Source: Bimastos eiseni
Taxonomy: Eukaryota > Annelida > Clitellata > Crassiclitellata > Lumbricidae
DNA: 64,000 bases
NCBI GenBank assembly: GCA_959347315.1
Contig: OY365818.1
Location: 7,499,658 to 7,563,657 of the forward strand
Reading direction: 5' to 3'
Shown: positions 24,359 to 37,397 of the stretch, one piece after another
Layout of the letters: each line of letters opens with the position of its first letter
Numbering within the stretch: position 1 is the first letter of the stretch
The notes under the pieces: model-generated
Databases searched by the model: none
The model's input: the letters and a program-made list of their open reading frames with translations, nothing else
Told to the model about the DNA's origin: nothing
Made by a program: the position numbers and the translations under genes

Positions 24359-26891
24359 TCATAACAAGTGCTTATTGATATTGCGAATTTTGTTATTTCA
24401 AATAAATAACTTTAAAATGACTTAATTTGATATTGAAAAGTTGGCGCCTTTTTGATGTGCTCGCTGATCCCTCTGACGCCTGTGACCTGGCTACGCCACT
24501 GCATTCAAGGCTGCGAGGCATCGGCTACAGAATCTTTTAATCTTAGGCCTGAAGAATGTGGCAATGTCTTGTTCACCGCACCACTTTCCAGGCATGGTTG
24601 CTAACTTTCTCTATCTCTACGATTTTATGTAGGTTACTAGTGATCGGTAAAGCCGTAAGTCCTTCTTCTTTAGTTTATTTGCCCTCTTATAGGCGGGTTC
24701 GTATGTCCAATTTCGTCACTCCTCTCTATTATGGGCCTCCTCCTTCATCTACTTGCACCCCTTTTTCCAAAATCCTGTCCAGGATCATTGCTCTCGGTCT
24801 TGCTCTGGTCAATTTCCTGCCATTCTTTCTATATGATCTGTAGGGCCTTACCGATCAATACGAGTGAGCATTAATGCATCTAAAATGACAACTGGAGTCT
24901 TTGAGCGGCGTCTGATATTAGCTGAGTTGTAAACTTTAAAATTATTAAAATACACTTGTAATTATGCGAATTTTAAAAACATGTGTGTTCCTCGTGTAGT
25001 TAAGTTTTAGAAAGTGCAGGACACGTGCCCCTGGCAGACACATGGTGCCACTGATGGTGGACAAAACTCAATCGGTAAACTTTCGAGATCGATACCTAGA
25101 ATTGTGATCTACTACATTCTTTCTATTCTCAAAATAGAGTTTGGGAATCGTGAGATGTCCTGTGTGCTTGTTTTCGGCCGTAAGCCAGGGTCATCTCGAT
25201 TGGCTTATGTTTATTTTGCGCCAATTTGAGCCAGCCGAATAAAAATAGATCCAAGTGTTCATACGGCTGATAGCACAAACAGGTGGGCGTTTAAAGAGTC
25301 ACTTATCAATATTCTTAACTTTGGACAATTTTCGCCAATCCATCTGTTAACATTTTTCAGTAGGCCTACATGATCTTCTCCAGAACGACAGCAATTCTGC
25401 CCTTGGTTGGGTCTTCTCAATGTTTTCCGATGATCAACTAAGGGTAATATGTAACGATGTCATTACGGTCACCCAATATTATCTTATAGGTAGATGTGTG
25501 ATGTTATGATATAATGTTGTGATAGGACATGATCGAACTACAGGCAAATTATATTAGATTTGTGATTAAATGCATATATTGATTAATAAGTCAGCGTCTT
25601 TGGTCTGTGTCATAAAGATTAATATATTGATTAGGCTCAAGTCAGTTTTACGGTTTCTAGATAAAACGAAAGGCTTTGGAGGACGGTGATTGGATGAGTT
25701 CAAATCTCAGAGAGCTATAAATTCCGTGCGCAAAGGTGCCGCGTGCAAAAAGCGATGAGTCAAAGTGGCAGTGTGAGACTGATTTTCGGAAACTTCTGAC
25801 TTTCTGCTTGTGACAGGATTGAGTCTTGCGATCGATAGAGTTTAGTGAAGTTATTCCAATAGAAATGATCAACTTTGGCGTGAACTTCATGAATTAAATA
25901 ACCTCGGTTCATCGAAGCGTGTAGTAAAGACAGTCATCAATGTTATATCGAGCAGGAACTTTGTGATGAATGTGATCAAAGAATTGTTTTGAGAACACTG
26001 TACGAGGTGATCTTAGGTACTTTGCAGAGGCGACTTATCGAAGGTTGGCCCAACAGAATTCGTTGAAACGAGGTTTGATTAATGACGGTGTTTTGTTAGT
26101 GAACTATGAGATTGACCGAATGATGAATGCAACAAGGGAAACGAATATCTTCTCAAGACATAGCTCACCAATTCAATGGATGAGTCTGGCCACTGAGAAC
26201 GAGTGGATGGATCAGTCTTCACCAATAAATAACCAAATGACAGAGGAGTCAGAGTAGGCTGTAATACCTGAGAACTAATATTATAATAATGAAGATGCTG
26301 ACCTTGATAGTTAAAACTAGTGTACCAACATTTACCATTCATGCATTACTCTATGATGTTATTTGAATGTAGGCCTATGTCTAACGATCAATAGCTATTT
26401 ATCTTTCATTAAGTTAACTTGAAACCAATGAATCTAACTGATGATCAATTCGGAACTAGAATAATTTGTCACAACATGTGTTTAATGCGTACGATTGACA
26501 TTAAAATAAATAACAAGAGCAAGGTCCATCCCTACCCCAGAGGAACGCTATCATTACATCCTCACATAACGATGACGACAGTGATGATGACAACAAAGAC
26601 GATGACGACTATACCGCTCCACAGAGTCATCATTACCGTCGTTTCATCGCCATACTCTCTTCGTCGTTCTTGTTGCTATCGTCATTACTCATCATCGTAA
26701 TTATCGGCGTCTTCGTATCTGGCAAATGAAGATAATAAGTTTAGGCAACAGATGGCGTGTCGATACCAAGTCCTCGTTCTCTTAGGCATTATGCAGATTC
26801 AAGAAGCTGTTATTCAGCTCTTGCGCGGAACCCAGTTCCTTCTCGGCCGATGATAGACTCAGTCGCGGAGGCTGACTCATCGCAAATAGCA
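24359..26891. repeat. Near-identical duplicated block D, copy 1
   Basis: Matches 38927-41412 from TCATAACAAGTGC to CGCAAATAGC with only scattered substitutions and one 47-bp segment (about 25737-25783) absent from copy 2. No terminal inverted repeats or target duplications are evident. The interior has a hAT-type end (CTGGCTACGCCACTG at 24491-24505) and an LINE-like fragment. Its open frames accumulate amino-acid changes between copies as freely as silent ones, so I do not call genes. Confidence 0.9.
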
Positions 26892-27175
26892 ATACTACAG
26901 AATAGGGCGTATGATAATGCTCCAATGCTGACTATTAACACTGTCTGAAGCCACTCTCAATGGTAGGGCAGGCACTGTGCCTGTTTCATATAAGCAAGAC
27001 AGAATTTAAAATTCAGACATTATAATTTCATAAACGTTTGCGATGACATTCGTATTCTAGCCTCTACTAGGACTAGGTAATGAGTTCCCAGAAAGAGACT
27101 AGTCTAAGGATCTGGTGTATTTTCAATCACGCATCGTGCATTAGTCATATACGTTGTTAAATGCATGTATATATA
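26892..27175. other. Unique stretch between duplicated units
   Basis: It follows the end of block D copy 1. No feature recognised. Confidence 0.3.
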
Positions 27176-27179
27176 TACA

Positions 27180-27500
27180 TGAATTTCTATAGCGCCACTC
27201 CTCATACAACCTAATTAGAGGCGCTCCCTGTGGCAAAAGCCCGACAGGAAAACATGTCTTTTGAGTACAGGCAGAAACAGAAATGCCCGCAGTCAAGATC
27301 ATAGAGCGAACGTTGAGAGAGTAGTTCTCGTTCCAGGGCAAGGGGCAAAAAACTCGTAGGCACCGCATTGGGCAGTAGAAGTCCGAGTCCGAGGTGCTAA
27401 GAGGTCCTGTCGATCTATAGAACGGAGAGGCTGACCAGAGGCAACTGAAATAGGACGGCTGAAAAGGACACAATGATGGATAGGTGTCCTGTAGAGTTCG
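27180..27500 (-). pseudogene. Degenerate LINE C-terminal fragment
   Basis: The minus strand shows RQDLLAPRTRTSTAQCGAY, then in shifted frames SVSACTQKTCFPVGLL and GAPLIRLYEEWRY. This corresponds to the LLxPRTRTSTxQxxAF...K-LF end of CR1/Jockey ORF2. Multiple frameshifts. Confidence 0.5.
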
Positions 27501-28639
27501 ACCCATGTAAAACTGTGCATGTAAAATAATTATTAGCCATATTGTTTGACGAGAACTAGCTTGAAGAAGGTCAGTACTAATCCGATCAATTGCCAGCTAT
27601 TTGTGACCCACTAAAAGCTTTGCCTTAAGTCATTAGTTGGCCAATAATTATAGCCGATCGAGTGTGATTTGCTCTTGAATTGCAGGAAGATCAATTATCA
27701 TTTTTTCAAGAGCCGACTATTGAAGGGGCCCTGATGTTAAACAACCGTCTTCAAAAGATTGCACAAAAGTAAGCAAGGTTGTGTTATGCTAGTTAGATTG
27801 TTTACTGCCAGCGACTTCAGTTTAATCTTTTCTCAAGAACAGTAAATTTTATCCTCGTGGCCAATTTCGTCGCAGTCTCGTCGGTGGTGTTGGTTAACCA
27901 ACTTTCATTACATATAACCATGACCACTAATTAATTGGTGCAAACAAAGTAATAATTAATTTTACGTACAAAGAACAAGTTTGTATTGGTCACAAAAGGG
28001 AGCCCAGAATGGACCAAACTCTCATTAGTAAGTTATTATTAAATTATTATACAATGTGTAGGCCCTACATTGTTTTATGGTCCATAGTCAACAGAAGTTC
28101 TCAATTGCAGCGCGTTCCCATTATACATGTAAGTAACTTAAGACATGTACACAATTAAACATGCTAGTATTAAATCCAACTAGGACAACGAAAGTAAATG
28201 AGGTAAGCATCCATGCATTCGTTCGAATGAATAATCCATGAGCCATGCTGATGTTTAAATAATTAAATAAGCTTAGATTTGAGAAAAACTGTGCAGGCCA
28301 TGTGATATTTGCTCCATTCATCTACACCAGCACATCAAATCCAGAATTTGCAACAGATTTTTTCCCATATACGTTATAATCACCTAATAAATCTAACCTG
28401 AAAAATTCCTTCCCCTATCTTTAGCCCTCCTCATCTTAAGTATACCTCTGGTAATAATAATAAAGTTAGGCTAGGTTTCTAGTGTTGCATGAGTGGATGT
28501 TTCAAGTAAAGTCGCAGAAGTTAGCAAGAAGTAAGGCAATGCGTTGTAGGGCAATGTAGGCAAACCGATGCGTGACTTCACTAATCTGCAATTGTTTGAT
28601 TTGTACAAGTTTTAGAAACTCAAACATTGTAAGTTGATC

Positions 28640-28890
28640 CAGCTGACGCCCTCTATTGCACAACATTTATTCTATGGAGTGAAGAATTATTGCTAGATGC
28701 CAAGATCATGCTACAATAAGCAATGTACGGGTAAATCGTAGAATAGCACAAAGTAAGCAGGTAACATATTTGTGATTGTGTATTCCTACACTTATGGCTA
28801 TTATTAGTTATATATTTTTCTATGTGTTCATTCCAATTAACATATTGGCCCATGAAGATTCCAAGAATTATACAGATTTTACTCATGCAA
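28640..28890 (-). pseudogene. LINE reverse transcriptase C-terminal fragment
   Basis: The minus strand reads LGIFMGQYVNWNEHIE, then CYSTIYPYIAYCSMI and SSLHRINVVQ. This fits the FLGIxxDxxLxWxxHI ... LYYSLIxPYxxY motif downstream of the RT palm. Short and isolated. Confidence 0.7.
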
Positions 28891-29165
28891 TGTCAATAAT
28901 GTCTATTTGAATTTGACCCATAAACCGCTCTGGAAGTAAGGCAGAGAACTTTAAATTGAATGCGAACTATGTGCGGAAGCCAGTGTAAAAGCTCGGTCAT
29001 GAATGTGAAAAGCGAGGCAAAAGGGCAATCAGACGGGCAGCTACATTTAGCATCAATTGAATTACAGAATTACAGGGGAACAGCTTTCTGTTGATTTTCT
29101 GGACAATACTAAGTTTTCACGTATGGCAGATTTCTCAGACGCAAAGGCAATTGGACTAGCGCGTA

Positions 29166-29612
29166 TATGACAGTTCAGCAAGTTTGAGTTCAGTTCATCT
29201 ATGGCAATTAGGTCGTAATAAAAAATAGTTTATTCTTCATATATCTAGAGATTATGCACTTCAACAAGCGTAGTATTCACAGTTGGTAGATAAGAGTGCC
29301 ATAAAAAGTCCTGTAGCTTTCATTGTTTCTCGAATTCTTCTGCTCTAGTTTTGCTCTCCGTGTCCCATTACTTGGCATTTTCTTGTCATTCTGTCTATGG
29401 TTCTACCTTCACATCCATCCGACCGTCCATATTTCTTTCTTGTCATTGGCAACACTAACCGCATGTTGGTGTGATCAACAACTTAAGAAAACTGCGGTTG
29501 TGTATGCCATATTCCGAGAGAAGCTTTCTTTCTCCGTAACGGTTTTCCAATTGTACTAAAAATATAAAGGTATATTATTGATAATCATCCAACATGTCTA
29601 ATTATTTCAATA
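29166..29612. repeat. Flanking repeat, segmental duplication copy 2
   Basis: Counterpart of 14030-14585, same orientation, diverged with several indels. It lies about 1 kb downstream (minus sense) of the orphan exon at 30603 and marks the left edge of duplicated unit 2. Confidence 0.6.
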
Positions 29613-30600
29613 CTACATTTTCATATCATAATAAACGGAATACAATACAATTCACTTTATGCTAACGGTTCACAAATCAAAGCAAAAGTCAAGTGTCCTT
29701 GAAATAAGGAAGCCCGGCTAAAGCGACGGCATGAAAGTATGCTGCCTTTTAGCAGCGTTGAAGTGAGGAGCGAAATTTTCTGGGATCGTGGTCGTTACTT
29801 GTGTGATTTGTTTCGGTGCATTAAACTTTAAACTGGCAGGACATACAGAATAGAAAGGCAAGCAACAATAGTCAAGACATTACCGACTCGTTGACCTAAT
29901 CCATTTGACATACGAACCCATTACGCCCTGTAGGCCTACCATGCTGTAAATAATTAATAATCAGCGAAACTTAGGCCTACAACTATCGTCGAGGAATCAT
30001 TATCCTCCGCGCGATTATATATTAACATTTTGCACTTTAACAGATTTTATTAAAATAATGAAGGACACTATGGAGTCAACGGCGAAAACTCAAAGTTAAT
30101 TAATTAATAATTATCGGCAGATAAGAGCATGACACATGACCACCAGATATTTCTTTACCTGAGAATGCTTCTGATCCTACGATAGGCAGCCTTTATTTGT
30201 TTTTCAAAAAAAAATATCTTTCCAACTTTGCAACCAAAATGGTTTCATGGTGTATCATACAGTCCCATACTGGACTTCAACATAATTTGACGGACAAGGT
30301 CTTCATCAAAGTTGGAATATCCGTTGGCGATGTGTGCTCAAATATTAGCAGAAAAGGTTATAAAAGAGTTTTTTTTAAATGCTTAAGTCAAAAGGCCATA
30401 AGAAATTTCTGAAACTTGAAAATTGTCATTAGAAACATCTGGCTAAACAATTTCTTATTGGGCTGACAAAACTGCGTTAACATTTCGTCAAGAGTATGTT
30501 AACTAACGTCTGAATCAATCTATTAGCCATTTATTGACTTCTCGAACCCACAGGATTGTGACATAGTTATACCAAACATAAACAACATTCACGATATCTT
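29613..30600. other. Intergenic stretch, nothing recognised
   Basis: AT-rich. No exon 3/4 counterpart for the orphan exon at 30603 was found on the minus strand. Confidence 0.4.
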
Positions 30601-30602
30601 AC

Positions 30603-30690
30603 CACCACCGGTTTTGATTCTGTATCCGCAGACTTTTTGAGTCATGGGATGATCATCGAGTGTGCGAAATAATTCCTCGACAGTGCAGTT
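30603..30690 (-). CDS. Orphan RBR exon 2 (UBL helix exon)
   Basis: ATTTCAG acceptor, 88 nt encoding NCTVEELFRTLDDHP and KVCGYRIKTGGG, then a strong GTAAGA donor; phase 0 in, phase 1 out. It shares KVCGY with the orphan exon at 16370 and the NC-T-EL core with all exon 2 copies. It lies 1.9 kb beyond the stop of RBR gene 3. The intact frame and splice sites suggest a recent loss of its partners, or use in read-through transcripts. Confidence 0.65.
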
Positions 30691-31889
30691 CTGAAATATC
30701 AATCAGTAACTAAGGACAAGATCAGAGACCAATTTCAACCACGTAATACTTATTTTGCTGCTGCGATGAAGAAACACACAGACAAACAAAGGATTGTAAT
30801 TGTAATTAGTGATTTCTGCTGTACTGGGGTCTAGACCAAAAGGTATCATAGCCCATTGCACACCAAAAGTAATCCATAGGTCAATAATAAGTGAAAGGCA
30901 AAATACTTTTCAAAATAATTTGAAGATGCAAAATAAAATACCTTTAAAAGTATTTTGAAAGATCTTTTAGTAAAATACATGTAAACAAGTACTTTAAAAA
31001 TACAAAGTAAAACAGTATTTTATAAAGGCGTTTCAAAATAGCAATTTAAAATACTTTTGAGAAATCATCAACAGTTTTGAACTCTAATCGCAACACGACC
31101 GCCAGTTATATTGCATTAGTGTACGTTACAGCTACCAATATTTTCTAATAAGCGTTTATAAAATTGTAAATGCAAGATCTGTTGTGCCGATATGTAAGCT
31201 TAAAAGCATCAGCCAATGGAACACAAAACCAAGTCGCATTCATTACCTGATGATTGTTTCGATGGTCAGTTCATGAGATCCTTAAGAGTCAGGCTGAACG
31301 TGATTGATAAGCAATTTGAACGTTTTAAGTTGAGGGCGAAATGACACTTTATAAGCGACTGAGCAGACCATAGAAAAGAAAATCTAATATGCAATCGGCA
31401 AAAAGCTCACAAGAACTTGATGTAGGTGCGAGTCTCCCCAGTTCCGCCGTATTACCTAAGCCTAGTTAAGTCAGCTAGCTTATTTTTGTCTTCAGCTCCA
31501 CGTTTTGCGTAAACTAACTGAGTTGCTTGTGGTTAACTTTATAGGCGTCAGGACTCGCGTGAAGGTGATACTCTTTTTGCATCAAAATAATAGTCCAAGA
31601 GCATTAGCTAATATCTAAAGTTTCCACCCCAGAATGAGTCAATACGACGGATAGTGAAATACCCTTTGTCTGAGAACAGTCTGTACTCATCAAGAGAAGA
31701 ATGGTTATCTCCTATACCTATGCAATTCGACATAAAAAATTACAGGTAGTAGTATTGACTGCAGAAGCCTAATTTATTATCAACAGGAGGATTTCAGAAA
31801 GATTTTTAGTCAGATTTTCAGGTGCTTTATACATTCTAATATACTCCTATTCCACTGTAAATGTAGATTCTAAGTTTGCATTATCACGA

Positions 31890-32340
31890 TTAGAGAATGG
31901 CCGCCATTTTGGACTCCATCTTAGATTTTGGAAAGAGCTTCAGAAGGTTTCGGGAACCTTCAGTATGTTAATGTACTCATATTTCTAGAGCCATCTTGAA
32001 TAATTCAGCTTGGTACGAGTCATATCCACCATAGGCTACAGTTAATGTCAATAGAAAATAACCGCCATCTTGGACGCCACCTTGGATTTTGGAAACAGCC
32101 CCTGAGGGATTTGGGAGAACTCTCAGTATGTTATTGTAGGCCTACTCATATTCCTGGAGCTCCCGTCCTGAACAATTCAGCTTGGTACGAGCCATATCCA
32201 CCATACAGCTAATGTTAATAGAAGATGACCGCCCTTTTGAACGCCATCTGGGATTTTCGAAGAGTTTTAGTATGTTAATGTTCTCGAATTTCTGGAGCTA
32301 CCCTGAAAATTCAGCTTGTTATCAGACATTTCCATTTTTT
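31890..32340. repeat. 165-bp tandem repeat with GCCGCCATCTTGG motif, about 2.7 copies
   Basis: CCGCCATTTTGGACTCCATC (31901), its variant at 32062 and a third at 32229 recur at 161-167 bp. Each is followed by TTGGATTTTGG-like sequence, CAGTATGTTA and TTCAGCTTGGTACGAG. A short satellite downstream of RBR gene 3. Confidence 0.8.
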
Positions 32341-32604
32341 TCACATTTTTATAATGCTCTAAGACTATAATAACTTTGGAAGATTTGGTTGACGGGTTGA
32401 AAATAATTTCATTTTTGACAGTCGTTAGAAAAGAAGGCTTATATTTGAAAAGAAGTTTAAATTGTCCAAAATGATTTTCAAAGAAATTTTGTTAATAAAA
32501 AATAAAATTGAATTTTTTTTATTTTTAAATTAGAAATCTTAGAATAACATCGTGCACATCACTGACAATAAGACCAAGTCCGATGAAAAAAGACTGAGAA
32601 CGGA

Positions 32605-35600
32605 CTAATTGTCTGAAGGACAGTTAGTTACATAATCATCAAGCGTATTGCATACTACATATAGAAAATATATACTTGCCGCAGGCACCTTGATTCCAAA
32701 AACTTTTTTGTAGTTTATAAAAAGTCGCCAATTCTTGGCTTTGCTTTCAATATTTTCACATTTCTCAGCTGCTGTTTGGCGAGGTGCCACAACGCAAGCT
32801 TCCCACACATCTGTCTCGCATGGATAAGGCTTTAGGCAGATGAAGCAGAACTCATTTTTGCAGCCTGCACAAGTCATGTGCTTACACTTTTCTGCATGCT
32901 CTATTATTGTGTAGCACGTTGGACAAGCTCTCTTGCTAGGACATTTCACGCCATTTAGTTCCTTCAACCCACAAGTTGCAAGGATACAAAAAAGTGGCTT
33001 ATTTTCGCCGCATTCAGGATTTCCACAGTTCTCAATACCCCTGTCTTTCCATTCTTTTAGGCATATCCAACAAAACTCATACTGCTTCCTTGAACACGCC
33101 GTACAATTGGAACATACAATACGTTTTTCGCTGATATTTAAGCGAACACAGAATTCGCTGCACTTAGGGCATGACTTGGTATCTTCCTCCATCTTTCTCA
33201 TCCTGTTTAGAAGAGCTCTGCGTTCAAACTCGTCACTTTCATCAGTTGAGAGACAAGCAGCTTCGCGTATCTGGCTAAACTTCCAGCGTGTGTTGCAATC
33301 ACCATCAGGACATTTGATCGACTCCTTTCCCTTTCCCAATTCATGGTAGCAGTACAACGCGAGTGATAATGGTGCTGTCAGAAGAAAAATTCTCACATAT
33401 CAATTATTGTGTAGCCTGCAGTCAGCGACATGCCTTACTGTTGTCTCACATTGGCAAATGCATTACATTAAAAAAATAATACACTCGCATTTTGATAAAT
33501 TGGACTATGCGTAAAGCTTAATTATTAACGTGAGTGCACAACTTAACTTAGATAAAGATCAGTTACAAATTAATCAATCAAATTAATCTTTGCCGCCAGT
33601 TTAACAGCCAACAAAAGACTTTAAAAATTCACAAGGCATGCATTAGCATTAATTGGGGACCCTGAGGCGATCTATATACCGCGAATAAGGGTCATCTAAG
33701 AGAATTACTAATGCTACATGAATGCCAGTCGATAGATCAGTTGTGCTCAATCAGATTGAGAACGCCAGTTTAAAGTTGTGTAACATTCTTGTCATCGCTA
33801 ACAACATAGTCTATGTACGAGCAGACCAGGCTATTTACTGTTTGAATTTTGAGTAATATGCAGACTATGAGATTGTAGAATCTCTGGGAAACTTGTTCCA
33901 TAATACCTCAAACTTGATAGTGAATCGACGAGTGTTTGTGTGGACCGAGTTATGGCTATTATTCCGTTGCAATTCTAGTAAAGTGAGTGTTTGTGTGGAC
34001 CGAGTTATGGGCTATTATTCCGTTGCAATTCTAGTAAAAAGAGTGTTTGTGTGGACCGAGTTATGGCTATTATTCCGTTGCAATTCTAGTAAAAAGAGTG
34101 TTTACGTACATTATACTCGTTTGAAATAAGACCCTATAAACTGGTGGAAACAGGTCGTGTTTATATCGGTGAAAATATTCTTCAATTTCAACTTTTCCCA
34201 TCTGATAGCCATTTTGTGATCCCAAATTTAGGCTCATTGGGTAAATTTGGTCGGTGTGAACTCGTAGGAGTTCCTGCTACAACAATATTTAAATAAGACG
34301 TATCCCTGTTATCCGTATTATTCCTCTTATTACCGCTTTTTTCAGGCATTCTTTATTCTCGTGTTTAATTGTTTGAGATTGATAATAAAAACATGTGGTT
34401 ATGGTTATGTAAAATAACCAATCTTAGCGGTCTCGTAAGCTGATGCTAATAGCATTGTGCAATACGTAAGATAATGGGTATTATGCAAGAGTGTAAGGTA
34501 ACTTATCTCAGATTGAAGTTGATGATACGTACAATGTATATTCTAAGTTACCAAAGTTCCTCGCAATTTGTTTGAGATATTCTTAAATGCCCTTTCAACC
34601 TCATGAGTTGATCCAGGTAAAACAATAGAAATTTGATCACCTGGGTGATAAAGATGCCATAATGAGTAGCATCGAATTTTTCATGGTATCAGCTTTCCTG
34701 TAGGCCTACGAGTGAGATACAATAATGTTGGCTTTAACTAATTTGAGCCTTTTCCTGTTTGTGCAGAACATTCCGATATTTTTCCTATTGCTTTAAAAAA
34801 AATTTCAGTGGTCACTATTTTTAAAAAAAGGCTTAGAAATTCTCATTCTAACTACATATCATTTTCTATATAACCAGGACTTTCTAGGATCTTTAGTAAA
34901 GTCATGCACACTCGCTTAACTTGCTATATTGATAAAGTCAGTATCATTTTTCCATCTCAACGTGGATTTCAATCTGGTCACTCGACTTACATGCCACTTC
35001 TCACAACGCATCATAAAAGAGATGAAGCTATGAATAAAATGAATACTCTTCTTGGGTCTTATAAAACCCTTCGACACCATTAACCATGATATTCTATTAA
35101 GGAAGCTAATGAGCTATGGCATCCGCTGGAACCAATTAAGCAGGTGTAAGAGCTACCCAGATGATATACACCAACTTGTTTACTGCAACGACTCTCACTC
35201 TCCACTGAATCCTATTTATACTGTGTCCCACAAGGATCCATCTAGGGCCCTCTTCTACTTATCCTATATGTCAACGAGACAACGACCTACCAAGCGTCTC
35301 GCTAATCTCCTGTTTATCCTTTTTACTAACAATACAAATTTATTCGCTTCCCACTCCTCTTTACACATTCTTATTAGCTATAAAAACACCGAACCAATTC
35401 AAATTTTTATTGGTTCTGCGCAAACAAACGGACAATTCATATGGATAAGACAAGCTTTGTACTATTTAGATGTTACAGAAAATGTTCACCTTATCACGTG
35501 CCTGAAATTAAAATTATGGGCTGTCCCATCGCTCAAGTGTCATCGTACAAGTTAATAGGGGTCATTGCAGACCAGCTTTTCTCTTGGAAAGAAAATATTG

Positions 35601-37397
35601 TTGCCATTTCGGTTAAAATTTATAAAAATCTTGGTAACCTCTCAAGGTTATCTAAGGTATTACCCTCCAAGGCTCGTTCCACTCTCTGTCTCTATTGTTC
35701 ACTAATATGTCCATATTGACCTGATTACAATTAGCCTTGTTACAACTAAAAAAATTGGGTGAAATTCAATTTTTTTACTTTCATCCACGGTCTCCCCCAC
35801 ATACCAGGGAAGTATTTGTATCTAGAGGACTAATAAAAATTAGCTGATAAACAAGCTCCAAGTAAGTCTCTATATATATCGGTCATTCCATAGCATCCTA
35901 TCCAGTAACTTTCATGATTACTTTAAACTCAAACCAGGATCATTGTTTCACCCAAGTTGAGACCCAAACACGTTAGAATTATATTCCTTATGCCAAAACA
36001 AACGTCCATCAATTACCAAGGTCCCAGAATTAGGAATTCTATGTCTGCCCCTTTGCGTCTCCTTACCAGCTTTCATTTACTCAAAAACACGATTAAATCT
36101 GTTATTACATCAAGTGATTTGTAATATTTTTCTAACCATTGCTACCAACTCAAACCTACTTTTGACAATCAATAGCGTTTACTCGGCGTAAAAATCTGTC
36201 AAGCGGTTCTCTTGACAGTACTCGTAAGCAACCTGTTCAGAATGACTCTACCTACTTCATTCGCTAGATGTGGTCAGCTACCTTGATCATAAAGTCCTTT
36301 TAAGTGTACAATCTGCCCTTCCTCGTTTATTGCTAGTATTTTTGTTAACAGATTAGTTATTCCTTGTTCATCCATCTCATTTTCACCCACTGTACTCTCT
36401 TATGTGTTGCAGGCTATTTAGGATGTGATGCTCCAGAAGCACTCTATCAAAAACTTGTCTGCACTGATGAAACATACCAACTGCGTGTCCACAGGCCATT
36501 ATCGCACGCGGGATGTCATCATCCAACCAAAACACATCCGGATGCTCTTCAGATGTCGTCACCTTCATCGTCTCGCTTGCCTTGAGGAGTCGGGGTCTTG
36601 CCATCAGGTCGTCAACTGAAGGCCATACTCCACCAGGGAGTTTCATCTCCAGCTGAAGATTGCCTTTGTTCAGGACGTCATAATCTGATAAATGTTTCTT
36701 GCTGCTGTACTCAAGTTCGCCTTCTGAGAGGAAAACATATAAATGTCATAAATTGACGCAATTTTGTAAACAAAGCGTGTTTCTCGCAAAAAAAGAATTT
36801 CAAAATAATTATGACTTCAGAGTTGAAATTTAGAAGCAAAGCAATGAACACGGCTAATAAAATATCACCATACCATAGGATATTAGGGCGTGTTGTTGGG
36901 CTATCGGCGCGTGGGGATGTTTTTTCAGTTCGTCGTACAGTTGCGCAGTTGTGCAGTTCTGAAGAGAGTTAGATTAGAACAATATTTGTGAACAATATCA
37001 TTATAATATATTTATATGACTGATTGAATATTCGTAATGCTGACCAACTGAGCGAAGGAATGTAGTCGTCTTAGTCTACGCCACCGCCAACAGTTTTAAT
37101 TAATTTTATTGTGCACTGCTGGATCCTTGTTTAATAAACTATGTCTATCTGGCAAGATTGAAAGCTGAGAAGTTACACTTTTAGATTGATTATTAGAAAC
37201 AGCAAGAACAAATATAATACTCTACAATTCTAAGGTCTCGTGTAATGCAGAGTTACCGCCATTTAAAAACAGTGGCATGATGTTGATTGTGTTGGCCCTA
37301 CTGTAGTTTATAAAAATAAGATACACATACTTACCTCTGGTACAGTTACTTCAATCATTTTACCAATAGCTGTAATAATACTTATTTGCCAAGCCAT
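32605..37397 (-). CDS. RBR gene 3: UBL-RING-IBR-RING E3 ubiquitin ligase, four exons, intact
   Basis: Exons: 37335-37397 (MAWQISIITAIG), 36874-36958, 36478-36723 and 32605-33374. GT-AG borders and phases agree, giving 1164 nt and 387 aa. The UBL occupies residues 1-81: QQHALISY (compare ubiquitin QQRLIFAG), KKHLSDYDV (compare RTLSDYNI), LQLEMKLPGG. RING1 is reduced (MACGHA, then later Cys). The IBR includes CPKC and QYEFCWIC. RING2 holds C282/C285 and the predicted catalytic C295 in EKCKHMTC, then NEFCFICLKPYPC. Exon 4 reads on past the family's usual APRQT end for about 55 residues (VPAASIYFLYVVCNTLDD). A GCAAGT at that point, kept in gene 2, could be a GC-AG splice donor, so the last 25 or so residues may not be translated. 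Introns hold LINE fragments and a 55-bp repeat. Likely role: ubiquitin transfer; substrate unknown. Confidence 0.85.
33931..34100. repeat. 55-56 bp tandem repeat, three copies
   Basis: Three almost identical copies start AGTGTTTGTGTGGACCGAG at 33931, 33986 and 34042, with a partial fourth at 34097. It lies in intron 3 of RBR gene 3. High identity points to recent expansion. Confidence 0.9.
34640..34800 (-). pseudogene. LINE RT fragment in intron 3 of RBR gene 3
   Basis: Same family and orientation as 18440-18706 in gene 2. Shared stretches include CACCTGGGTGA, CATGGTA-CAG-TTTCCTGT, CCTGTTTGTGCAGAAC and ATTCCG. Too degenerate to translate continuously. Confidence 0.55.
34960..35730 (+). pseudogene. 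LINE reverse transcriptase relic (CR1/L2-like)
   Basis: In order across frames: RGFQSGHSTYMPLL, then KPFDTINHDILLRKLMSYGI, LSRCKSYPDDIHQLVYCNDS, SRALFYLSYMS, NNTNLFASHSSL, SFVLFRCYRKC, QVSSYKLIGVIADQLFSWKE and LSRLSKVLPSKARSTLCLYC. That covers the RT fingers to thumb. The catalytic ADD box is lost (NNTNLFAS). It is on the strand opposite RBR gene 3, inside intron 3. Confidence 0.85.

Noticed and set aside
26045..26257. Conserved 70-codon gene present in both D blocks
   Set aside because: The block is almost identical overall and amino-acid changes are as frequent as silent ones, so conservation does not indicate coding.
31890..34100. CRISPR-like arrays among the tandem repeats
   Set aside because: The units are contiguous with no unique spacers, and the genome is clearly eukaryotic.
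34129..34893. Triplicated FVWTELWLLFRCNSSK peptide gene near 33.9-34.1 kb
   Set aside because: It is a 55-56 bp tandem repeat inside an intron; the 55-bp copies shift the frame.
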